This document shows, in pieces, positions 5,792 to 16,610 of a stretch of 17,618 nt of DNA; positions within the stretch are counted from its first letter, which is position 1, and each line of letters starts with the position of its first letter. The notes under the pieces are model-generated. The model did no database searches. It worked only from the letters and a program-made list of their open reading frames with translations, and was not told where the DNA came from. Both the position numbers and the translations under genes were made by a program. Where the stretch lies: the NCBI GenBank assembly GCA_927911745.1, contig CAKMQF010000004.1, forward strand, positions 1 through 17,618, read 5' to 3'. The stretch comes from an uncultured Gemella sp. (GTDB taxonomy: Bacteria; Bacillota; Bacilli; Staphylococcales; Gemellaceae).

Positions 5792-7718
5792 TAATTATCT
5801 ACCTCAATTTCAAATTCAGAATTCTTATTTTTTACTCTAACTTTTTTATTATAATAATAAATAGAATTCTCTCCAAATTTCATCTCTGTATTCTCTTTAA
5901 GGACAATATAATCTATTTTTTTATACTGCGCCATATTCCTTACTTCTGATAATTTATTTTCTAAACTATCTATTACAATAACTTTCCCTACTAGATTTCT
6001 TGCTAAAAGATCTATAGAATAACCACTTTTATTCTTTTTCGCAGAAGTCAAAAGCAAATACTCAAATTTATTTTTTCCTTCATAATTTAAAAGCAAATCG
6101 TACTGGTTTATTATATCATAATCCTTGTCTTTTTTTCTGTAATCTGTATAAAAATTTTGAATATTTATTCGAATGTATTTATCAACAAATTATTTTTATT
6201 TTCTCTAATATATAAAACACTCTCTTTTCCTATTTTTACATCTTCAATATATGCTTTAGGTGTATATGTAGCTCCTATACAAATCAGAATAATTCCAAGA
6301 ACTTCATAAATAGCATTCATATATTTAAATTTATTCAAGTTTATCAATATAATTAAAACAAAAATGAATATAGCTATTATAAAAAATATATTTAACTTAC
6401 CTATGCGAATAGGTTGTGCTATTAGAAACAACTCCTGAATTTTATCGAATATATTGAAAGTAATATTTAATATCGGTCTACAGATAATATTAAACACCTG
6501 ACCATTTATTAAAAATACAATATAGCTGAAAATTACTAATGGAAAAATTACAATACTAAAAATTGGTACTAAGATAATATTACTAAATACAGAAATATAA
6601 GTTATAGTATAAAAATTATACAATAAAATTGGAATACTTGCTAATGTAGAAATTATACTGATTCTAAATGCACCATGAATTTTATTTCTAGAATTTTTTA
6701 TATAAGTGCCTGACATCAATAGACAAAATGTAATTAAAATGATAATTGAAAACCAATATTAAAAATTAGTAATGGGTTATACGATAGTAAAATCAGAAAT
6801 GTAAACAATAAACTACCAAGTTTATCTATATTTTTTCTTCTAAGCAAAATGTAAAATATGATCATAAAACCTGCCCTAAGAACAGAGGCGCTAGCTCCAC
6901 TAAGCAACATATACAGTGGAACCATAATCAAGATGAATTTCTCTATATAATCAACACTTACTCTAAATTTCAATAAGATAAAGTAGATTAGTGAAATAAG
7001 TACACCTATATGTAGCCCTGAAATAGCTAATAAATGACTTGTACCTAGATTTTTAAAAGAATTTATATCATCTTTTAATAAATAACTTTTATCTCCGAAA
7101 ATTAAAGCTTGAAAATAACCACTTTTATCAAAGGTTAGTTCTTTATTAATTTTTAAACTCAATTTATTTCTAAGAGTTAAGAATTTAAAATACACAGAAT
7201 CTATATTTTTAATCTCATGAATTTCATTAATAGTTATCCTTTTAAAGATCCCCCTATTCTCATTATATTTTTTATAATCAAATGAGTAAAAATTAGTCTT
7301 TTCTGAGACGTCTTCTATATTAGCATTTACTAATAGTTTTCCACCCCAAAATTTTTCTTTAAAAAAGTTCTTTTCTTCTTCACTCTTGGCTATATAATTT
7401 ACTAGCACCTTCTCATCTAAAAGATTGCCAATAGATGACGCATAGGCTCCATTTACATCAAATCTATCGGAAACTACTAGTTCTAAATTTTTATTTTCAA
7501 CATTACCTAGATGCGTAACGTTATTCTTTTGTTCATATGCTCCCCGAATAAAAAAAGCTAAGAAGACTATTACACAAATAATAGTTTTCCTAGCATTAAG
7601 ATTTTTTATTTTTCCAAGTTATCAGTAGAAAAATAACAATACATAGCATAGATATTATTATATTATAATTTAATAATATCGCCCCTAATGCTAGTAAAGA
7701 AAGTTGTAAGTATATCAT
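5791..7718 (-). pseudogene. comEC: ComEC competence DNA-channel protein, broken by about three frameshifts
   Basis: ComEC forms the membrane channel through which single-stranded DNA enters competent cells. ATG 7718 lies 2 nt after the comEB stop. Reading passes through four frames: N-terminal helices to about 7594, an OB-like region plus Competence-domain helices (LLAISGLHIGVL, GASASVLRAGFM, NIGFQLSF) to 6734, further helices to 6165, and a soluble C-terminal part to 5791. The frames rejoin by removing one T at 7602-7613, adding one A at 6736-6739 and adding one base near 6165-6172. The rebuilt protein is about 642 residues, shorter than the 750-780 of Bacillus or Streptococcus. The loss is in the C-terminal metallo-beta-lactamase-like domain, where the HxHxDH region reads LLLTSAKKNKSGYSIDLL without metal ligands. 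It could be a decayed gene, or a working gene in an error-bearing draft. Confidence 0.85.
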
Positions 7719-7720
7719 TA

Positions 7721-8182
7721 CTATTTATTTAGTAACCTTTCTACTACGTTGTTTACGTCGTAATCTACTTTTCTTACGACAACACCTGATTTTTCTAATA
7801 ACTCTCGAGCATATTCATTATTTCTATAATCATTTGCATAGCAAATTTCTTTTATCCCTGCTTGAATTATAGATTTTGTACAATTCAAACACGGGAAATG
7901 TGTAACATAAATAGTTGCACCTTCAGTTCCAACTCCGAACTTAGAGCATTGTAAAATTGCATTTATTTCAGCATGAATAGTTCTTACACAATGCCCTTCT
8001 ACTACTTTACAACCAACATCTATACAATGTTCATCACCTTTAATAGAACCATTATAACCACCTGAAACTATTCTCTTGTCTTTAACTATCGTCGCTCCTA
8101 CAGATAATCTACTGCAAGTCGATCTAAGTGATAATAGGTGGCTTTGAGCCATAAAGTACTCATCCCAACTAATTCTCTGCAT
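7721..8182 (-). CDS. comEB: ComEB, dCMP deaminase-like zinc enzyme
   Basis: Zinc-dependent cytidine/deoxycytidylate deaminase family, producing dUMP for thymidylate synthesis. The 153-residue protein has the catalytic HAE (H70, E72) and the zinc-binding PCLNC (C98, C101), with an N-terminal WDEYFMAQSHLLSLRSTC typical of the ComEB/dCMP deaminase group. It sits between comEA and comEC as in Bacillus, where it is cotranscribed with the competence genes but is not needed for DNA uptake. GAGGT precedes ATG 8182, and the start lies 2 nt past the comEA stop. It is intact between two broken genes, which suggests selection for its metabolic role. Confidence 0.93.
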   Translation of the reverse strand: MQRISWDEYFMAQSHLLSLRSTCSRLSVGATIVKDKRIVSGGYNGSIKGDEHCIDVGCKVVEGHCVRTIHAEINAILQCSKFGVGTEGATIYVTHFPCLNCTKSIIQAGIKEICYANDYRNNEYARELLEKSGVVVRKVDYDVNNVVERLLNK

Positions 8183-8184
8183 AA

Positions 8185-8817
8185 CTATACCTCTATTTTA
8201 TCTTTAATTTTCTCAAAAGTAGCTTTTCCTATACCACGTACTTTTGTAATATCTTCTTTCTTTTTAAAATCCCCATTTTTTTCTCTATATGAAATAATTG
8301 CTTCAGCTTTAGTCTTTCCAACTCCTGAGATTTTCATAAGTTGCTCTAAATTAGCAGTATTAATATTAATCACATCTGTATTAGATGAACTACTGCCACT
8401 ATCAGATATTTGTTTCGGCTTTTCACCATGTTTAAGGACATAAATAACCATCTGATCTTTAACTTTTTGACTTAAATTCAAAGTAGAAGTATCAGCATCA
8501 TCTAAAAGTCCTCCGGCTTCTTCTATTAAATCTTTTACCCTTTATCTTTTGTCGTTTCAAATACCCCAGGATGTTTTACTGCACCTTTCACATCAACAAA
8601 AATCTTTTCATCGTGTTTTATCTTCAGCTTTTTCATCCTTATTATTAGTCTCATTACTAATATTAGAAAAACTAACACCACTATAATCTTCTGTCTTACT
8701 CTGATTAAAATAAAACAAACCACCGATTATTACTATAAGACTACACACAAACGCCAAATAATAGATTTAACATTTTGTCTAAAAAAATAATATGACATCT
8801 TCCTTTTTAATATTCAT
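8185..8817 (-). pseudogene. comEA: ComEA competence DNA receptor, broken by about three frameshifts
   Basis: Membrane-anchored DNA-binding receptor of natural transformation. Rebuilt in order it has one N-terminal membrane helix (VIIGGLFYFNQ), a polar linker, an SLBB-like segment (KIFVDVKGAVKHPGVFETT, then DLIEEAGGLLDDADTSTLNL), a Ser-rich linker and a C-terminal helix-hairpin-helix DNA-binding domain (INTANLEQLMKISGVGKTKA, VRGIGKATFEKIK). The frames join by adding one base near 8538-8543, removing one T at 8616-8619, and at least one change between about 8733 and 8790. ATG 8817 has the better ribosome site (GGGGGAG). ATG 8798 is an alternative. A TATAAT lies at 8841-8846. No ComX-type TACGAATA box was seen. 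Confidence 0.82.
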
Positions 8818-8894
8818 ATGTCTCTCCCCCTAGTACCTATATTATATCATTAAATTTATTATATTAGTACTGAAAACCTAATTATAGTACCTTA

Positions 8895-8923
8895 TTTATA
8901 TTTCATGTATTTTATGTTATACT
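8895..8923 (+). promoter_or_regulatory. Promoter of the PH-domain gene
   Basis: Extended -10 box TGTTATACT (TATACT at 8918-8923), with a weak -35 TTTATA 17 bp upstream. It is divergent from comEA. Confidence 0.55.
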
Positions 8924-8968
8924 GATAAAAAATCACAAGATTCAAATTATAAAAATAGGAGAAACATT

Positions 8969-9337
8969 ATGGCTAACGAAATGAATTTATTAAACTGGAC
9001 ATTTTTTAGAGAAGTTGCTATTCCTCAAGATATAGTAAACTTATTAATAAACGGTGAACAACCTGTCGCAGCTTTCGCAACGATAAGAGATGTTGCTGTA
9101 TTTACAGACAAAAGACTTATTGTAAAAGATGCACAAGGAATTACAGGGAAAAAAGTAGAAATTTATTCACTACCATACTCTTCAATACTAATGTGGTCGA
9201 CTGAAAATGCGGGTAAAATCTTTGACTTGAATGCTGAGGTAGAACTTTGGACTAAAGTTGGAAAAATAAAAATCAACCTTAAAAAAGATATCGATATTCG
9301 TAGATTTGATACATTACTAGCACAGTACATACTATAA
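8969..9337 (+). CDS. Bacterial PH-domain protein (bPH_1 / YvbH-like)
   Basis: A 122-residue protein that is almost entirely one bacterial pleckstrin-homology-like domain: alternating strands with VAVFTDKRLIVKDAQGITGKK at about 44-64, the bPH_1 signature, and a C-terminal helix (RRFDTLLAQYI). There is no signal peptide or membrane segment, so it is presumably cytoplasmic. The family's biochemical role is largely unknown. AGGAG sits 8 nt before ATG 8969. It is a single-gene plus-strand unit with its own promoter and a terminator shared with mnmA, so no functional partner can be inferred from context. Confidence 0.85.
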   Translation: MANEMNLLNWTFFREVAIPQDIVNLLINGEQPVAAFATIRDVAVFTDKRLIVKDAQGITGKKVEIYSLPYSSILMWSTENAGKIFDLNAEVELWTKVGKIKINLKKDIDIRRFDTLLAQYIL

Positions 9338-9361
9338 TCTTATAACTTAAAATTAAAAACT

Positions 9362-9406
9362 AAAAATCCTAAAAACTAGAGTTTTTCTCTAACTTTTAGG
9401 ATTTTT
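9362..9406. terminator. Bidirectional terminator between the PH-domain gene and mnmA
   Basis: A 13-bp outer stem AAAAATCCTAAAA/TTTTAGGATTTTT with an inner TAGAG/CTCTA hairpin. T-rich flanks on both sides suit both converging transcripts. Confidence 0.88.
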
Positions 9407-9416
9407 ATTTTATATA

Positions 9417-11654
<2,238 letters not shown>

Positions 11655-11679
11655 ATCATCGCCTCCTAATATTAATCAT

Positions 11680-11707
11680 ATTATATTTTAACATAAATAA
11701 TAGTCAA
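11680..11707 (-). promoter_or_regulatory. Promoter of the desulfurase-mnmA operon
   Basis: TTGACT (11702-11707) and TATAAT (11680-11685) on the minus strand with a 16-bp spacer, about 25 bases ahead of the desulfurase start codon. Confidence 0.7.
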
Positions 11708-11758
11708 ATAAAATCAAAACCACTTTGTACTTTATAAATTTATTAGTAATAAAAATTA

Positions 11759-11793
11759 TTAATCCCTTTCTTACGTTTTTAGAAAGGGATTAA
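11759..11793 (-). terminator. Terminator of the kinase-like/membrane-protein unit
   Basis: A perfect 13-bp stem TTAATCCCTTTCT/AGAAAGGGATTAA (11759-11771 and 11781-11793) is followed on the minus strand by TAATTTTTATT, just past the membrane-protein stop at 11802. Confidence 0.85.
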
Positions 11794-11801
11794 TATTAAT
11801 T

Positions 11802-12863
11802 TTATTTAGTTTTTTCTCTTAGTTTACTTATGACTATTATTAATATTGCTAATACTCCTGAAGCATACAACAATATATTTTGCTCCACTAAAATAGGAGT
11901 ATTAATCACTCGTGGTTGAGTGTACACTAAATAACAAAACGTCATTGGATAAAATAGTAGTTTTTCAGATCTTCCAGAACTAACTTTCTTTAACACTCTA
12001 ACACTGCTTACAATCACAACAGTTACCAGGATATACATCCAATCGATTGGTAGTTTCCCGAAAAAGTAAGCTGGAATGATGCAAATAAAACTTATAAAGG
12101 CTATTATTTTAAAGATTATTGTATATACTGTATACATAAAATCCGCAGAATTTTTTAATTTGAATAAGCCATTAACAATAATTAAAATAAAAATATAAGT
12201 ACCTATAGTAAGTTTAATTTCATTACTAATATTGTAGTTAGATCCTTGTGTAATAAATATAGAAATATTCATATATAAGTACATTATTATAATCGGAATA
12301 TATGTCCAAACATACGCTAGGAATTTACTATTTTCAAAATATGGTACTTCCCATTCCCAGATGTACTGTCTATCAATTACTTCAAGAATAACGGCATTTA
12401 AAAAAGTTCCTGCTATTAAATTAAAAAGAACCTCTTCAAAATTTCCACGAGCTAACATTAACATTATAAAATTAACGATTACAAACAATCCTACTCCCAA
12501 GAAACCTGCAAAATATAACACTATCATTGCTGGTGTATTTTTAGAAGCACTCTGTCCGTTTCTATTAAGATACTCTGTATTTTCTACTACCAAATAATTA
12601 TAAATATTTGAAATACTTGAATTATCTTGTTTATTTTTTAATATCCCAGCCAACAGCGACCTTATTGGGAAAAATTCAATTTTTGTAAAGTCTATATTAC
12701 AAATTTCTATCCAAAAATCATCATTCATTTCTGAATCCTTAGAAACTATTTTTGACAATTCTCGCATACTTTTTAAATCATTAACGTTTTCTTTCAACTT
12801 CTCGACTAAAAATAATGCTTGTCTACGATTTTCTTCTAGCTTTTTTTCATTAATATTATTCAC
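11802..12863 (-). CDS. Uncharacterised multi-pass membrane protein with a cytosolic N-terminal domain
   Basis: I do not recognise the family. The 353-residue protein has a charged, helical N-terminal part of about 105 residues (KKLEENRRQALFLVEKLKEN; one Trp, few prolines). About eight hydrophobic segments follow, near 111-135, 144-160, 182-203, 216-233, 243-268, 272-290, 302-318 and 328-346, ending in a short basic tail (SKLREKTK). No catalytic motif or transporter signature is visible. The start is GTG 12863, chosen because AGGAG lies about 9 nt upstream and no in-frame ATG fits. It begins 30 nt after the kinase-like gene's stop and ends before a strong terminator, so the two probably form one unit. 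Confidence 0.75.
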   Translation of the reverse strand: MNNINEKKLEENRRQALFLVEKLKENVNDLKSMRELSKIVSKDSEMNDDFWIEICNIDFTKIEFFPIRSLLAGILKNKQDNSSISNIYNYLVVENTEYLNRNGQSASKNTPAMIVLYFAGFLGVGLFVIVNFIMLMLARGNFEEVLFNLIAGTFLNAVILEVIDRQYIWEWEVPYFENSKFLAYVWTYIPIIIMYLYMNISIFITQGSNYNISNEIKLTIGTYIFILIIVNGLFKLKNSADFMYTVYTIIFKIIAFISFICIIPAYFFGKLPIDWMYILVTVVIVSSVRVLKKVSSGRSEKLLFYPMTFCYLVYTQPRVINTPILVEQNILLYASGVLAILIIVISKLREKTK

Positions 12864-12893
12864 TCTTCAACTCTCCTATTTCTTAATAGTTAT

Positions 12894-13703
12894 TTAAATG
12901 TAATAATTTACAACATCTTCTAACATCTTTAATCCTAACTTCTCAAATTCTTTATCTTCAACACGTTTCGTATAGTTTAAAATACCTAATGCCGAGATAA
13001 AAATCATGCAGTACTCTAGTTCCTCAGAAAGAACTTCCTCTTTTGAATGTTCATAGTAATGTTCTAAAAACAATTCTATTTTTCTTTTTTCATTATTCAA
13101 ATCTTGGTAAAAATATTTAATAAAATCTAAATAATAACTAGCATACTTCACTCTTTCAAAATCAATTAATACTAAATTATCGTCTTTTCTCATAATGTTT
13201 CTAAGACCGAAATCACCATGAATAAAAACTAATGTTTTTCGATATTCTTCATCTAACTTACTAATATTTCTTAGAAACCTTGAATAAAGCTCATATATTT
13301 TAGTATATTCTTTTCTATCTGCTAATCTATATACATTTTTTCCTAAAACTTTCTCCAATGAAGTTTCTTTTTCATTTTCTATTTCAAGCCAATTTCCTCT
13401 ATGAAAATCAGATATTAACTTTGCTATTTTTATTATATCTTCATCATTTACACTTTCTTTATTTAATGGAATAAAGTCTTCATATTTCAGTACTAGTGCA
13501 AAATACTCAGGTAAATCTAATATTAGATTAGTTTTATCCCTTAATACTTTATATTCTAGTTCATATTTTAATGGATCTTTAAAAATTTTAACGAATACTC
13601 TTTCTCCTAATTTTTTAGAAAATCCTATAAAATGCTTATTTTCAGAAATATGATTTATTTTTTGTAAGTTTGCATCTAATAATTCATTAAGTTGTCTTTT
13701 CAT
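12894..13703 (-). CDS. APH-fold small-molecule kinase-like protein
   Basis: Aminoglycoside-phosphotransferase-fold protein of about 269 residues, likely an ATP-dependent kinase of a small molecule. Counted from the in-frame GTG at 13709, it has a nucleotide-lysine candidate in VFVKIFK (K41), the Brenner motif HGDFGLRN (H164, D166, N171) with the catalytic aspartate, and the metal-binding LIDFE (D183) followed by YYLDFIKYF. All kinase landmarks are present, so activity is plausible. The substrate is unknown and antibiotic resistance should not be assumed, since this fold covers choline, homoserine, fructosamine and other kinases. ATG 13703 is preferred over GTG 13709. The ribosome site is weak (GGTG). 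It lies downstream of tsaD beyond a hairpin. Confidence 0.8.
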   Translation of the reverse strand: MKRQLNELLDANLQKINHISENKHFIGFSKKLGERVFVKIFKDPLKYELEYKVLRDKTNLILDLPEYFALVLKYEDFIPLNKESVNDEDIIKIAKLISDFHRGNWLEIENEKETSLEKVLGKNVYRLADRKEYTKIYELYSRFLRNISKLDEEYRKTLVFIHGDFGLRNIMRKDDNLVLIDFERVKYASYYLDFIKYFYQDLNNEKRKIELFLEHYYEHSKEEVLSEELEYCMIFISALGILNYTKRVEDKEFEKLGLKMLEDVVNYYI

Positions 13704-13723
13704 AAGCACACCAAAATATTCTT

Positions 13724-13787
13724 AAAAAGGGAGTTACTCAAAAATCATGATTTCAACAAAATCGTTTTTTCGAATTAACTCCTTTTT
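13724..13787 (-). terminator. Hairpin overlapping the tsaD stop codon
   Basis: Outer arms AAAAAGG/CCTTTTT and GAGTTA/TAACTC pair with one bulged G around an imperfect inner stem of about 30 nt. The minus-strand RNA ends in CUUUUU. Since the stem includes the last tsaD codons and its stop (13775-13777), translation could affect its folding and hence read-through into the kinase-like gene, for which no clear promoter was seen. Confidence 0.6.
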
Positions 13788-14833
13788 GAATTCTTATCCT
13801 TAACTTCTTCTAAATCTAATGTTGACTTAGCATTTAGCGTTAATGGATTAGCGAATATATTATTTTTATAATAATAGTATCCTACTGCTCCCATCATCGC
13901 AGCATTATCACTACAATAACTCATTTTCGGAATAAGTACTTCTACTCCTAATTGTTGTTCTAATTCTAATATTTGCTTACGCAGTTCACTATTACCTGCC
14001 ACTCCACCTGCTAAAATCAATTGTTTAACCCCTAGATTAACAATAGCTTTCTTAGTTTTAGCGATTAAAACTTCAACTACTGCCGTTTGGAAACTACATG
14101 CTAAATCTTCAGGCACTATTTCTTCACCTCTTTGTTTTGCATTATGCACGAAGTTGATTACCGCTGACTTCATACCTGAAAAACTAAAGTTATAATCGTC
14201 ACTATCAATCATCGCACGAGGGAATTTATACTTATCTTCACCTAACTTAGCTAGTTTATCGACTTTAGGACCTCCAGGATACTCAAGATTTAACTGTCTA
14301 GCTACCTTATCGTAAGCTTCACCCACAGCATCATCATGAGTAGAACCAATGATTTCAAAATCAAGCTCATTTTTTAAATAGACAAGTTCTGTGTGTCCCC
14401 CACTAACTACAAGAGCTAAGGATGGATAAACTATATCATTGTCTATATTACTAGCATAGATATGACCTGCAATATGATGTGCTGCAATTAGAGGTTTATC
14501 TAAAGCGTAACTTAATGTTTTTGCAACATTAACACCAACTAATAATGAACCTATTAAACCAGGTCCTTGTGTTACACAAATTGCATCTATTTCATCTAAT
14601 GTAGTTTTCGCTTCTTCTAGAGCTTCCTCAACAATTTGCATCACTACTTCTATATGTTGTCTACTCGCAATTTCAGGTACTACCCCGCCAAATTGCTTAT
14701 GTGTTTCAATTTGACTACTTACAATATTCGATAGTACTTCTTTACCATTTTTAACTACAGCTACACTAGTTTCATCACAACTTGTCTCTATAGCTAATAT
14801 GGTTATATTATCTAAATTCTTAAATTCGTTCAT
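13775..14833 (-). CDS. tsaD: tRNA N6-threonylcarbamoyladenosine synthase subunit TsaD
   Basis: Catalytic subunit that transfers the threonylcarbamoyl group to A37 of ANN-decoding tRNAs, acting with TsaB and TsaE. The 352-residue protein begins ILAIETSCDETSVAVV, has the metal-binding HIAGH (H120, H124), VSGGHTELVY, the nucleotide-binding GGVAGNSELR near 285-295, and a C-terminal CSDNAAMMG with the conserved aspartate. Its length matches the family. The start overlaps the end of rimI by 14 nt, with AAGGGA about 8 nt upstream, and it is last in the tsaE-tsaB-rimI-tsaD operon. It is intact. Confidence 0.97.
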   Translation of the reverse strand: MNEFKNLDNITILAIETSCDETSVAVVKNGKEVLSNIVSSQIETHKQFGGVVPEIASRQHIEVVMQIVEEALEEAKTTLDEIDAICVTQGPGLIGSLLVGVNVAKTLSYALDKPLIAAHHIAGHIYASNIDNDIVYPSLALVVSGGHTELVYLKNELDFEIIGSTHDDAVGEAYDKVARQLNLEYPGGPKVDKLAKLGEDKYKFPRAMIDSDDYNFSFSGMKSAVINFVHNAKQRGEEIVPEDLACSFQTAVVEVLIAKTKKAIVNLGVKQLILAGGVAGNSELRKQILELEQQLGVEVLIPKMSYCSDNAAMMGAVGYYYYKNNIFANPLTLNAKSTLDLEEVKDKNSKRS

Positions 14834-15272
14834 TGCTAAAATCCCTTACCATCACATACGCATTTTCGCCATTATTTTTGTAATAATTTTTTCTTATATC
14901 AATTGTGTTAAATCCTGATTTTTCATATACAGTTATCGCAGGCATGTTACTTACACGAACTTCTACAATAGCTTTTTTTACACCTTTTAATTTCAATAAT
15001 TGCATTACATAAGTGAAGAAAATTTGACCTAATTTTTTATTTTGATGAGGTTTATCAATAACTATTTTATTAACTTGATATTCATCAGCAACAAGCCAAC
15101 CTCCGCAGAATCCAATAATTTCATCATCGTTAAATAATCCATAGTATTCTGCATTAGTGTGTTCTAACTCAGATTTAAACATCTCTTTTGTCCACGCATC
15201 TTCAAAATTATCTATATCAATTCTTGATAGTACATCTAAATCATTAACATCTACCTTATTTACTTTTATCAT
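14820..15272 (-). CDS. rimI: RimI-type GNAT N-acetyltransferase
   Basis: GNAT-fold enzyme of 150 residues, annotated in the family as acetylating the N-terminus of ribosomal protein S18 or other proteins. The acetyl-CoA signature VNKIVIDKPHQNKKLGQIFF includes the Q-x-x-x-x-G loop, and IVEVRVSNMPAITVYEKSGF is the characteristic RimI C-terminal motif. ATG 15272 is chosen because AAGGGA lies 8 nt upstream. A TTG six bases earlier is too close to that site. The gene overlaps tsaB by 17 nt and tsaD by 14 nt. Its place between tsaB and tsaD is common in Firmicutes. Confidence 0.93.
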   Translation of the reverse strand: MIKVNKVDVNDLDVLSRIDIDNFEDAWTKEMFKSELEHTNAEYYGLFNDDEIIGFCGGWLVADEYQVNKIVIDKPHQNKKLGQIFFTYVMQLLKLKGVKKAIVEVRVSNMPAITVYEKSGFNTIDIRKNYYKNNGENAYVMVRDFSNERI

Positions 15273-15924
15273 TCTCAAGTTCCCTTTCTGCTTCAGTTTT
15301 TCTTAAATATTGTGGTTTCATATTATAACAATCCGCTTCTTCTAATGAATCGTATATTTTTACAACATTAGCTGCTCGAACCATTTCATTATTTTTTAAT
15401 CCATCAAGAAGTAGTTCATTCAATTTTTCTATATCTTTACTGATGTATACATATTCTTTGTTCTGAGAAACAAGGAAATCATTGATTTCTTCAAGTGAGT
15501 AATACCCTTCTTCTAATATTTCTATTAAGTTTCCACCAATATTTTCATATACTGCACCAAAAACATTACCACGGCGTGCATCAATAAAAGGAACAAGTAG
15601 CTTATTACTATCGAATTCCAATAACGCCTGTAATTTTAAAGAAGAAACTTTTTTCAATTTAATCTTAAGTGTATAAGCTAGTGTTTTACATACTGCTGCA
15701 ACTACACGGATAGCTGTATATGAACCTGGTCCCTCACTAGATATTATTTCTGTTAAATCAGTTTTTCTCTTATTTGCTTCTTTTAAGCAATTTTCTATTT
15801 CTTCTAAAATAACCGCGGACAAGTTATTGCTACATACAAAGTTTTTTTCGGCTAGAATATTTTTTTCTTCAAAACATGCAATTGAACACACACCATTCGA
15901 AGCTTCTACAATTAAACTTACCAA
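15256..15924 (-). CDS. tsaB: TsaB, scaffold partner of TsaD in t6A synthesis
   Basis: Inactive TsaD paralogue that dimerises with TsaD and supports t6A formation. The 222-residue protein starts VSLIVEASNGVCSIACF and carries the family motif SEGPGSYTAIRV (about 63-74), then VPFIDARRGNVFGAVY. The start is TTG 15924: it overlaps the tsaE stop by 7 nt, AGGAT lies about 9 nt upstream, and no in-frame ATG or GTG fits. A TTG start with this coupling suggests translation tied to tsaE. The gene is intact and a little shorter than the Escherichia coli protein. Confidence 0.95.
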   Translation of the reverse strand: MVSLIVEASNGVCSIACFEEKNILAEKNFVCSNNLSAVILEEIENCLKEANKRKTDLTEIISSEGPGSYTAIRVVAAVCKTLAYTLKIKLKKVSSLKLQALLEFDSNKLLVPFIDARRGNVFGAVYENIGGNLIEILEEGYYSLEEINDFLVSQNKEYVYISKDIEKLNELLLDGLKNNEMVRAANVVKIYDSLEEADCYNMKPQYLRKTEAERELENDKSK

Positions 15925-16370
15925 TTTTCACGTATCCTTTCTTCTATTTTCTCATATTCACCATTAGAAATAATTTCAACTTCTCTATGGTCATCTACTA
16001 ATCGAATATTAAAAATTAATCTTTCTTTTGGTAAAAAGTCTTCAATAAACTCTCCCCACTCAATAACACTAACATTATCTTCAAAGAAAATATCTTCGAA
16101 TCCTAAATCTTCATCACTATCTTCTAAACGATAAGCATCAATGTGATATAACTTTCCATTAGTATACTTATATTCTTTCATAATATTAAAAGTTGGTGAG
16201 TTAACCACACTCTTAACCCCTAAATATTCTGCTAAATACTTAGTAAAAGTTGTTTTCCCTGCTGCTAAATCTCCATTCAACAAAAGTACTAATCTACTCT
16301 CAATACCTTCACTAACTATTTTTGCTAAACGTTTAGTATCTTCTAAATCTTTTATTACTATTTTTAACAT
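15918..16370 (-). CDS. tsaE: TsaE, ATPase of the t6A synthesis complex
   Basis: P-loop ATPase that resets the TsaBD complex. The 150-residue protein has Walker A NGDLAAGKTT (32-41), SPTFNIMKEY (58-67), HIDAYRL with the conserved D78, and VIEWGEF (102-108), all standard for the family at its usual length. It is the first gene of the operon. ATG 16370 follows AGAAGG. The downstream tsaB start overlaps its stop, so the t6A proteins are made together. Confidence 0.96.
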   Translation of the reverse strand: MLKIVIKDLEDTKRLAKIVSEGIESRLVLLLNGDLAAGKTTFTKYLAEYLGVKSVVNSPTFNIMKEYKYTNGKLYHIDAYRLEDSDEDLGFEDIFFEDNVSVIEWGEFIEDFLPKERLIFNIRLVDDHREVEIISNGEYEKIEERIRENW

Positions 16371-16409
16371 TATTAAACCTTCTAAATCTTTATTTATATA
16401 CCAACTATT

Positions 16410-16438
16410 ATAATATCATATTTATCAGCATATTCCAA
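16410..16438 (-). promoter_or_regulatory. Promoter of the tsaE-tsaB-rimI-tsaD operon
   Basis: On the minus strand, TTGGAA (16433-16438) and TATTAT (16410-16415) are 17 bp apart. The overlapping TATAAT two bases further on has no good partner. Apart from this and the nitroreductase terminator, the 16371-16610 gap shows nothing I can interpret. Confidence 0.5.
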
Positions 16439-16544
16439 CAACTAAAGGTATAAATAATGTTTATGGAAATAATCATTTTTTAAAATTAAAAATCTTTCAT
16501 TAACTTAATCATTTACTTAGTAATTGGTCCTAATAAAATCATAA

Positions 16545-16578
16545 AATAACGCCAAGATATTACTATCTCAGCGTTATT
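16545..16578 (-). terminator. Terminator of the nitroreductase gene
   Basis: A 15-bp stem with AATAACGC/GCGTTATT outer arms, some G-U pairs further in and a 4-nt loop. It is followed on the minus strand by a T-rich stretch, 33 bases past the stop codon at 16611. Confidence 0.8.
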
Positions 16579-16610
16579 ATAACTCATTTAATCCGTCGCT
16601 AAATCAAATC

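Noticed and set aside
8138..8443. Plus-strand reading frame of about 100 codons opposite comEB/comEA
   Set aside because: It lies antisense to well-supported ComEA helix-hairpin-helix and ComEB N-terminal coding sequence, has no ribosome site and no family resemblance.
12361..12597. Plus-strand reading frame inside the membrane-protein gene
   Set aside because: It is antisense to a continuous membrane-protein frame and has no ribosome site.
12894..13703. Aminoglycoside resistance gene
   Set aside because: The APH fold is shared by many housekeeping small-molecule kinases, and neither the sequence nor the chromosomal context points to antibiotics.
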